Shown here: positions 1 to 5,079 of the stretch, piece after piece
How the letters are laid out: the number at the start of each line of letters is the position of its first letter
Numbering within the stretch: the stretch's first letter is position 1
Assembly (NCBI GenBank): GCA_937928665.1
Contig: CALFVM010000172.1
Span: forward strand, 1 to 5,079
DNA length: 5,079 nt
Direction of reading: 5' to 3'
DNA from: an uncultured Candidatus Methylacidiphilales bacterium
GTDB taxonomy: Bacteria; Verrucomicrobiota; Verrucomicrobiia; Methylacidiphilales; CALFVM01
Program-made: the position numbers and the translations under genes
Notes under the pieces: model-generated
Told to the model about the DNA's origin: nothing
Database searches by the model: none
What the model saw: the letters and a program-made list of their open reading frames with translations, nothing else

Positions 1-1
1 G

Positions 2-982
2 GAGGAGGCGCGGTGGGAGGAGCTATCGGCGCAGTCGCAGGCGAAGGTGTTGCCGTTGTGGCAGGGGGTGGCGGCGTCAACGGGGAAGGAAGAGTTGTTG
101 GACCCGGAGTCGTGGCCGGGGGACACGCTGCCGTTGAGCCGGACGCTGCTGTTGGGTGCGGGGGACCGGGCGTCGGTGCAGGCAGGGTTGCAAGCAGCAC
201 GGGCGAATGCGTTGGGCATTCGGGAGTATATCACGCCGGAGGTTTTCGGGGCGTTGAACCGGGCGTGTTTGCGGTTGGAGATTGCGGGCAAGGGGCGGCA
301 GCCGGGACATGCGCAGTTGGTGCAAGTGGCGGGGGGAACAGTGGACGATATTGCGTGTGTGATGGGAACGGCGTTGCGGACGATGCCGCATGATGATGGG
401 TGGAGTTTTTTCAAGATTGGGAGTTTTCTGGAGCGTGCGATCTCGACGGTGAGCGTGTTGGAGGTGGTGCTGCCGGTGGCGGCGGTGGCGGCGGCGAACA
501 CGACGGAGGAGGATCCGGATTTAACGACGCTGCTGCGATTATTGGGGTCGCTGGATGCATATCGGCGGGAGTTCCGGGCGCGGGCGCAAGCGATTTATGT
601 GGCCGAGCTGCTCTGGCGGAACCGGGAAACGCCGAGTTCGGTGGCATTTTGTTGTGTCAATTTGCTGGGGGCACTGGACCAGTTGCTGGCACGAGATTCG
701 GCGCGGAACACGGTGCCGGTATGTCAGGCGGTGCGGTCGCTCTTGGATCACCTGACGGGATTTGACCTAGCAACGATATTTCCGGCGATCAACTTGGAAG
801 CGGAGGATTTTGCCATGCAATTACCGAGTTCGTTGAATGCGATGCGGGGACGGATTGGGAAGCAGAGTGCGAAGTTAAAAAGCCGATTGGAACGGATTCA
901 CAATCTGTTGGACGATCATTTTTTTGCGCATCAGGCGGCCTTTAATGAAAGGCAGGAAAGCGGCAAAGAGATTGCTGCCTAG
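2..982 (+). CDS. alpha-E domain protein (DUF403), 5' end truncated by window edge
   Basis: The reading frame is open from base 2 to the TAG at 980-982, giving 326 visible residues; the true start lies left of the window. An internal GTG at 47 is not credible as the start because family-like sequence (RWEELSA, LPLW) continues upstream of it. The protein is all-helical and matches the alpha-E family: a DRASVQAGLQAARANA segment at visible residues 55-70 (family pattern S-x-L-x-AAR-x-NA), REYITPEVFGALN around 74-86, and the hallmark W-F-F-K-I-G-x-F-L-E-R-A at 134-146. The later segment LDAYRREF...VAELLWRN...SVAFC is also typical. The family is about 310-330 residues, so only roughly 20-40 residues seem missing, unless this is the C-terminal half of an ATP-grasp/alpha-E fusion. 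Its biochemical role is unknown. It is nearly always encoded beside a circularly permuted ATP-grasp protein and transglutaminases, which fits the genes that follow. No signal peptide can be assessed. Confidence 0.9.
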   Translation, partial: EEARWEELSAQSQAKVLPLWQGVAASTGKEELLDPESWPGDTLPLSRTLLLGAGDRASVQAGLQAARANALGIREYITPEVFGALNRACLRLEIAGKGRQPGHAQLVQVAGGTVDDIACVMGTALRTMPHDDGWSFFKIGSFLERAISTVSVLEVVLPVAAVAAANTTEEDPDLTTLLRLLGSLDAYRREFRARAQAIYVAELLWRNRETPSSVAFCCVNLLGALDQLLARDSARNTVPVCQAVRSLLDHLTGFDLATIFPAINLEAEDFAMQLPSSLNAMRGRIGKQSAKLKSRLERIHNLLDDHFFAHQAAFNERQESGKEIAA

Positions 983-987
983 GGGGG
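982..987 (+). promoter_or_regulatory. Ribosome binding site that fixes the start of the first transglutaminase gene
   Basis: A GGGGGG run directly after the alpha-E stop lies five bases before ATG 993. It supports 993 over the upstream in-frame ATG at 924, which would add 23 arginine/lysine-rich residues unlike the family and overlap the alpha-E gene. Confidence 0.55.
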
Positions 988-992
988 ATATC

Positions 993-1883
993 ATGCGATT
1001 CCGTGTTGTTCATCAGACTGAGTATCACTACGCCGAACCTGCCTCGGAATCGTTTGCGGAATTGCGGGTGTGTCCGATGGAGGTGCCGGGGCAGCGGGTG
1101 GGCAAGCGGGGTGTCGAGTTGGTGCCGTCGGTGCCGATCGAGAGCTACGAGGATTACTTTGGAAACCGGGTGGAGTTTTTCTCGGTGCCGTTCCGGCATC
1201 AGCGGTTATCGATCAAGGCGTGGGCGGAGGTGGAGACGAGCGGGTTACCGCCGCCGGCGGCGGCGCTGGAGGTGACCGTGGCGGAGGCACGCCAGATCTA
1301 CAACAGTCAGATGCTGGCTCTTTTCGAGTTTTTGCAGCCGACGCCATTTGTTCCGCTGCACAAGGTTTTGGGGCCTTTGCGGAAGAACTTTGTCAGGCCG
1401 CCGGATAATTTGCAGGAGGTGTTGCTGGGGGTGAACCACTGGATATTCGGGCATTTCAAGTATCGACCGGGTTCGACGGAAATCGGGACGCCTTTGGATC
1501 AGGTGATCCGGCAGCGGAGCGGGGTGTGTCAGGACTTTGCGCATTTGATGTTGGCGATCTTGCGGACTTATGGGATTCCGGCGCGGTATGTCTCGGGGTA
1601 TATCGAAGCGTTTGATCCGACAGCAACGGAGAAGGCACTGGTGGGGGCGATGGCAAGTCATGCGTGGGTGGAGGTTTATTTGCCCGGCGGGTATTGGTGG
1701 GGTTTGGATCCGACGAATGATCAGCAGACGGGGGAACGGCATGTGAAGGTGGCGGTGGGCCGGGATTATGCGGATGTGGCACCGGTGCGTGGGACGTACA
1801 AAGGTGCTTCGAATCAGAAGCTTGAGGTGATGGTGACGTTGAAGCGTCGAAAGACGCGGGCAGGAGAGGTGATGGGCGCATGA
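993..1883 (+). CDS. Transglutaminase-like superfamily protein (COG1305), first paralog
   Basis: This is a 296-residue protein. Residues 1-85 form the bacterial transglutaminase N-terminal beta domain (MRFRVVHQTEYHY start, YFGNRVEFFSV at about 55-64). Residues 140-245 are the papain-like transglutaminase core with an intact triad: Cys179 in RSGVCQDFAH, His223 in ASHAWVEVYLP and Asp239 in GLDPTND. Enzymes of this fold cleave or transfer amide and isopeptide bonds; the substrate of this family is unknown. No signal peptide or membrane helix is visible, so it should be cytoplasmic. The start at 993 is chosen because translation from there begins with the family's usual N-terminus and has a G-rich ribosome binding site. 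The gene begins 10 bases after the alpha-E gene and overlaps the next gene by ATGA, implying coupled expression. The C-terminus ends in a short basic tail (LKRRKTRAG). The family assignment is firm; the reaction is not known. Confidence 0.93.
   Translation: MRFRVVHQTEYHYAEPASESFAELRVCPMEVPGQRVGKRGVELVPSVPIESYEDYFGNRVEFFSVPFRHQRLSIKAWAEVETSGLPPPAAALEVTVAEARQIYNSQMLALFEFLQPTPFVPLHKVLGPLRKNFVRPPDNLQEVLLGVNHWIFGHFKYRPGSTEIGTPLDQVIRQRSGVCQDFAHLMLAILRTYGIPARYVSGYIEAFDPTATEKALVGAMASHAWVEVYLPGGYWWGLDPTNDQQTGERHVKVAVGRDYADVAPVRGTYKGASNQKLEVMVTLKRRKTRAGEVMGA
1867..1873 (+). promoter_or_regulatory. Strong Shine-Dalgarno sequence for the second transglutaminase gene, inside the upstream coding end
   Basis: AGGTGAT matches the extended anti-Shine-Dalgarno complement (GGAGGTGAT) and sits six bases before ATG 1880, within the last codons of the previous gene. 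Together with the ATGA stop/start overlap it points to stop-restart coupling as well as independent loading of ribosomes. Confidence 0.6.
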
Positions 1884-2749
1884 AACTATCGGTGCAACAC
1901 GAGACACGGTATCATTACAGCAAGCCGGTTGGGTTCGGTACACACCGGCTTTATGTGCGGCCGCGGGAGAACCATCATTTGCAGGTGGGGACATTCCGCA
2001 TTGAATCTGAGCCGGTGGGACGGTGTCGGTGGATTCGGGATGCGATGGAGAACTCGATTGCGCTGCTGGACTTTGCGGAGGTGTCGGCGGAGCTTTCGGT
2101 GGAGGTGACGTTTGAAGCGGAGTTGCTGGATGAGAACCCGTTCGATTTTATTTTGGAACCGCATGCGGTGAACTTTCCGTTTGCGTATGAGGTGGAGGAA
2201 TTGCCGGGGTTGCTTCCGTATGTGGAGATGGGGCAAAGTCGGGATTCGCTGCGGGTGTCGGCGTGGTTGCGGCGGAATTTGCCCAATCCGCCAGAGGAGA
2301 CCGTGCCGCTGCTGACGTTGTTGAATCGGTTGGTTCACCAGTCTTTTCTTTATCAGAGGAGGGAGTCGCCGGGGATTCAGACGCCGGACGAGACAGTGAG
2401 GCTGGGGTCGGGTTCGTGCCGGGACTTTGCGGTGTTTTTTGCGGCGGTCTGCCGTCGGCTGGGTTTGGCGGCTCGGTTTGTGTCGGGATATTTGTATGAT
2501 CCGCCCATTGACGGGGGTCCGGGAGCGAATCGAGCGCATGGGAGCATGCATGCGTGGACGGAGGTATTTCTGCCAGGAGCGGGCTGGAAGGGTTTTGATC
2601 CGACTAATGGGATCTTGTGCTCGAACTATTTCATTCCGGTGGCGGTGGCGCGTCATCCGGAGACGGTCAATCCGATTCAGGGCGGATATTTGGGAGCGGA
2701 GCCGGTGGAAAACCGGATGGAGTCTCACGTGGAGATGAAGGAGATTTAA
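1880..2749 (+). CDS. Transglutaminase-like superfamily protein (COG1305), second paralog
   Basis: This is a 289-residue protein with the same fold as its upstream neighbour but clearly divergent. The N-terminal beta domain spans about residues 1-85 (MKLSVQHETRYHY, THRLYVRPRE). A linker with NPFDFILEPHAVNFPFAYE at 86-104 follows. The core at about 145-245 keeps the triad: Cys180 in GSGSCRDFAV, His224 in GSMHAWTEVFLPG and Asp240 in GFDPTNG. FIPVAVARHPE and the VEM ending are usual for the stand-alone form. The NPFDF-LEP segment is the type also found at the N-terminus of the large transglutaminase-DUF2126 fusions, so this is the likely partner of the ligase gene that starts 9 bases downstream. 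The start ATG overlaps the previous stop as ATGA and has a good ribosome binding site. No signal peptide is present. The substrate is unknown; amide or isopeptide hydrolysis or transfer is the family expectation. Confidence 0.93.
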   Translation: MKLSVQHETRYHYSKPVGFGTHRLYVRPRENHHLQVGTFRIESEPVGRCRWIRDAMENSIALLDFAEVSAELSVEVTFEAELLDENPFDFILEPHAVNFPFAYEVEELPGLLPYVEMGQSRDSLRVSAWLRRNLPNPPEETVPLLTLLNRLVHQSFLYQRRESPGIQTPDETVRLGSGSCRDFAVFFAAVCRRLGLAARFVSGYLYDPPIDGGPGANRAHGSMHAWTEVFLPGAGWKGFDPTNGILCSNYFIPVAVARHPETVNPIQGGYLGAEPVENRMESHVEMKEI

Positions 2750-2753
2750 GGGG
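2748..2753 (+). promoter_or_regulatory. Ribosome binding site for the DUF2126 gene
   Basis: AAGGGG overlaps the TAA of the preceding gene and lies five bases before ATG 2759, which favours that start over TTG 2756 and over the ATGs at 2768 and 2771. The choice changes only one to four residues and no conserved motif. Confidence 0.5.
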
Positions 2754-2758
2754 CCTTG

Positions 2759-4867
2759 ATGGGGATCATGATGAAGGCAAAGAAGATTAGCACGAGGGGA
2801 TGTGCGCAGCGGGTGGAGCAGATACTCAAGGCACAGGGGATTGAACTGACGGTGGGTGGAGAGCCGACATTTGTTCCGATCGACCCGAGCGGGCCGGAGT
2901 GGAGTGTGGATGCGCTGGGCCCGACCAAGCTGGATTATGCCCGGCGATTTTTGGCGGCAGTGATGAAAGAGCTGCCGTCGGGGCCGGTTTTATTTCATTC
3001 ATCAGGGAAACTATATCCGGGTGAGCCGCTGCCCCGTTGGTCGGTGCATCTGATGTGGGCGGACGATGGCTTCCCGTATTGGGGGCGTCCGGAGCGGTTG
3101 CTGCTGGATGATTCGGAGGGGCCCCACGGAGAGAGGCAGGCGACACGGCTGGCGGGGGCGATCCGGGAACTGGTGGAGGTCGAAGAGCCAGTGCTGCGGG
3201 CGGTGGGTCGGGGTGGGCGAACGGAGGGCTTTGTGTTGCCCTTGAGTCACGAGGAGGGGCACTGGGTTTCGGGCAGGTGGCCGTATGGGGCGAAGAAGGC
3301 ACTGCGGCCGATTCCGGGGGATAGTTTGTTGGGGCTGCGGTTGCCGTTATCTTCGCTGCCGGAGGATTGTTTGAAGCGGGCACTGACCGTGGAAGTGCGG
3401 AAAGGGAATCTGGAGGTGTTTCTGCCGCCGCTTGATTTTCGGGCGCACCGGGAGTTGGTGCACAAGGTGGAACAGGCTTCGGCGGCATTGGGGTTGGACC
3501 GTTTGGTTCTGAACGGGTATCCACCACCGGGTGAGCGGGGATTCGGGCGGATGGGGGTGGCCTCGGATCCGGGGGTGTTGGAGGTGAATCTGCCGGCATG
3601 CGGGAGTTGGGTGGAGTATGACGAGTGGATGCGGCGGTTATATCGGGCGGCGGAGGCGTGTGGGATGTGTGCGCGGAAGTTTGCGTTCAACGGGCGGGAG
3701 AATGGGACGGGTGGGGGAGCGCATCTTTGTTTTGGGGGGCCGGATGTGCTGCGGAGTCCGTTTTTTCAGCGGCCTGATTTGCTGCCGTCGATGATTCGTT
3801 TTTGGCAGCGGCACCCGTCACTGTCTTATTTTTTTACGGGTCAGTTTTTGGGACCGAGCAGTCAGGCGCCGAGGATTGATGAAAGCACCTACGAGGCGAT
3901 GGACGAGCTAGAGATTGCCTGTGCGGGGGCGCGGCGATTGGGTGAGCCGTTTCCGCATGTTCTGTATCAGATGTTGTTTATGGATTTGTTGATGGACCGG
4001 AGCGGAAACACGCACCGGGCGGAGATCAGTGTGGACAAGTTGTGGAATGCGGCGCAACCGAATGGGAGTTTGGGGATCGTGGAGCTGCGAGCGTTTGAGG
4101 CGTTTCCGGAGCCGGATTGGATGTCGGCGACGTGTTTGCTGGTGCGGGGAATTCTGGCGCGGCTGTTGAAGAAGCCGTGCACGGCACCCTTCATCCGTTG
4201 GGGCACAGCGTTGCATGACCGGTTCATGATGCCGGAGGTGTTGTGGCGCGATCTTTTGGAGGTGATTGGGGATTTGCGTCGGCACGGGATTCCGTTTGAT
4301 CCGGAATGGCTGCGGCCGCTGTATGAGTTCCGTTTTCCGGAGGTGGGAACTTTGGAGACCGGGGAGGGGAGGTTTCATTTCCGCGCGGCATTGGAACCGT
4401 GGCCGTTGCTGGGGGAGAAGTCACTAAGCGGAGCGACGGCGCGTTTTGTGGATTCGAGCACAGAACGGCTGGAGGTGCGGGCGGGGACGCCGGGGATGAC
4501 GAAACGGGGCACCCTGTGGGTGAATGGTCATCCGGTTCCGTTGGCACCGGGCGGGGATGGGATTGCCGCGGTGCGGTTCCGGGCGTTTTATGTGGTTCCG
4601 GGTCTGCATCCCCACGTTCCGCTGCAATCGCCGCTGGTGTTTGAATGGGTTCCGCACAAGTCGGGGGTGGTGGAAGCGGCGGCGGCATACCATGCGTGGA
4701 AACCGTGCGGGGGGGAGTATCCGGATCGGCCGACGGACTCGGCAACGGCCCGGGCTCGGCGGGAAGAGCGGTGGGTAGAGTGTCCGGAGGTCATCGGGCA
4801 ACGGCGCCCGCGGGCGAAGGTGAGTTTGCACCGGGGCACGACGCTGGATGTGCGGCACTTTGTGTGA
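2759..4867 (+). CDS. DUF2126 protein (COG4196), predicted glutamine-synthetase-fold amidoligase
   Basis: This 702-residue protein covers the whole DUF2126 region. Motifs in order are GGEPTFV (33-39), ALGPTK (52-57), YPGEPLPRW (86-94), SDPGVLEVNLP (269-279), NGTGGGAHL (315-323), HPSLSYFFTGQFLGPSSQAPR spread over 352-372, GNTHRAEISVDKLW (416-429), VELRAFE (441-447), WGTALHDRFM (481-490), YEFRFPEVG (522-530), ALEPWPLLGE (544-553) and RFVDSSTERLEV (562-573). Published domain analysis places this family among COOH-NH2 ligases of glutamine-synthetase fold; the His/Arg/Glu-rich GNTHRAE and GGG segments are plausible ATP/metal-site elements. That role is predicted and no substrate is known. Many relatives are fused behind a transglutaminase domain, giving about 1,100 residues; here the ligase stands alone and starts 9 bases after a transglutaminase gene. 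The last 30 residues (after RREERW, 667-672) are a basic tail I do not recognise. No signal peptide is present, so the protein should be cytoplasmic. Confidence 0.92.
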   Translation: MGIMMKAKKISTRGCAQRVEQILKAQGIELTVGGEPTFVPIDPSGPEWSVDALGPTKLDYARRFLAAVMKELPSGPVLFHSSGKLYPGEPLPRWSVHLMWADDGFPYWGRPERLLLDDSEGPHGERQATRLAGAIRELVEVEEPVLRAVGRGGRTEGFVLPLSHEEGHWVSGRWPYGAKKALRPIPGDSLLGLRLPLSSLPEDCLKRALTVEVRKGNLEVFLPPLDFRAHRELVHKVEQASAALGLDRLVLNGYPPPGERGFGRMGVASDPGVLEVNLPACGSWVEYDEWMRRLYRAAEACGMCARKFAFNGRENGTGGGAHLCFGGPDVLRSPFFQRPDLLPSMIRFWQRHPSLSYFFTGQFLGPSSQAPRIDESTYEAMDELEIACAGARRLGEPFPHVLYQMLFMDLLMDRSGNTHRAEISVDKLWNAAQPNGSLGIVELRAFEAFPEPDWMSATCLLVRGILARLLKKPCTAPFIRWGTALHDRFMMPEVLWRDLLEVIGDLRRHGIPFDPEWLRPLYEFRFPEVGTLETGEGRFHFRAALEPWPLLGEKSLSGATARFVDSSTERLEVRAGTPGMTKRGTLWVNGHPVPLAPGGDGIAAVRFRAFYVVPGLHPHVPLQSPLVFEWVPHKSGVVEAAAAYHAWKPCGGEYPDRPTDSATARARREERWVECPEVIGQRRPRAKVSLHRGTTLDVRHFV

Positions 4868-4938
4868 AAGGCGGTGGTGGGCGGGGGTGAATTTACGGGC
4901 TGGACAGTGGAAAGGTTAGGCCATACTCCGTTAAGTGG

Positions 4939-5079
4939 ATGAAGCGGATGCCGGGAACATTTGGGCCGACGGGCCGCACGGATTTGTGTCACAGGCGGCC
5001 GTTGAATGTGGATCGTTTTTGGTTTGGGGTGTGTTATTACCCGGAACACTGGGACGAGGCGACGCGGCGGGAGGATCCG
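4939..5079 (+). CDS. Probable GH42 beta-galactosidase, N-terminal fragment cut by window edge
   Basis: The frame is open from 4891 (after TGA 4888-4890) to the window end. It encodes FWFGVCYYPEHWDEATRR (5017-5070); the GVCYYPEHW block is the characteristic first strand of GH42 beta-galactosidases, glycosidases that release terminal beta-galactose. Only about 47 codons are visible and no catalytic residue is included. The start is unsettled: ATG 4939 and ATG 4948 have weak ribosome binding sites, whereas GTG 5008 would give MDRFWFGVCYYPEHW, a more typical GH42 beginning, with AGGCGG (4993-4998) nine bases ahead. The residues upstream of 5008 (MKRMPGTFGPTGRT and on) look unlike a conserved domain or signal peptide. 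The gap after the DUF2126 stop suggests a separate transcription unit for carbohydrate use. Other TIM-barrel glycosidases sharing the YYPEHW block remain possible. Confidence 0.68.
   Translation, partial: MKRMPGTFGPTGRTDLCHRRPLNVDRFWFGVCYYPEHWDEATRREDP

Noticed and set aside
476..496. GCG/GTG triplet-like repeat in the alpha-E gene
   Set aside because: It encodes a Val/Ala-rich helix segment in frame and is explained by codon preference rather than a microsatellite.
924..992. Upstream ATG extension of the first transglutaminase
   Set aside because: It would add 23 basic residues not seen in the family and overlap the alpha-E gene; ATG 993 has the family N-terminus and a ribosome binding site.
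1245..1994. 249-residue minus-strand open frame spanning the junction of the two transglutaminase genes
   Set aside because: The translation has the same low-complexity basic composition and no recognisable motif, and it is fully covered by sense genes.
1886..2728. 280-residue open frame on the minus strand opposite the second transglutaminase gene
   Set aside because: Its translation is a run of Arg, His, Pro and Gln without domain character, and the opposite strand encodes a clear enzyme. It is a product of G-biased codon use.
2826..3599. 257-residue minus-strand open frame inside the DUF2126 gene
   Set aside because: It is rich in Pro, Ala and Ser, which is typical of an antisense shadow of G-rich coding DNA.
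4901..4927. Possible promoter before the glycosidase gene (TGGACA, 15 bases, CATACT)
   Set aside because: The spacing is short and the -10 match is poor; chance occurrence is likely, so it is not listed as a feature.
4868..4938. Search for a transcription terminator after the DUF2126 gene
   Set aside because: I found no GC-rich hairpin followed by a T run; the stretch is G-rich on one strand with few complementary C runs.
5073..5078. GGATCC at the very end of the window, suggesting a cloning junction
   Set aside because: The same hexamer occurs inside genes near 511, 1707 and 3565, so it is an ordinary consequence of GATCC-containing codons (GAT CCG).

Overview
The window holds a tight, single-strand (+) operon fragment from a bacterium with GC-rich, very G-biased coding strands. 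The codons favour GCG, CGG, GGG, TTG and GTG; bases 3181-3240, for example, contain 30 G but only 12 C. This style and the gene set would suit a Verrucomicrobia/PVC-type genome, but that is a low-confidence guess. No RNA gene, mobile element, CRISPR array or long repeat is visible.

Layout, left to right: (1) an alpha-E domain protein (DUF403, COG2307), open at the left edge, ending at 982; (2) a 296-residue transglutaminase-like cysteine protease fold protein, 993-1883; (3) a second, divergent 289-residue transglutaminase-like protein, 1880-2749, whose start overlaps the previous stop by ATGA; (4) a 702-residue DUF2126 protein (COG4196, a predicted glutamine-synthetase-fold amidoligase), 2759-4867; (5) after about 70-140 bases without a clear gene, the first codons of a probable GH42 beta-galactosidase, cut off by the right edge.

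Genes 1-4 are separated by 10 bases, a 4-base overlap and 9 bases, so they are almost certainly cotranscribed and translationally coupled. They belong to a widespread but biochemically uncharacterised gene neighbourhood that usually also has a circularly permuted ATP-grasp protein (COG2308) and sometimes the Anbu proteasome-like peptidase. Comparative genomics has proposed that it makes and processes a peptide or amide-linked modification: ligases form amide bonds and transglutaminase-fold enzymes cleave or transfer them. None of the four proteins shows a signal peptide or membrane segment, so the system appears cytoplasmic. The ATP-grasp partner, if present, would lie just left of this window.

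The main oddity is that the DUF2126 ligase is a separate polypeptide here. In many bacteria it is fused behind a transglutaminase domain in one protein of about 1,100 residues. The GH42 gene looks like the start of an unrelated transcription unit.
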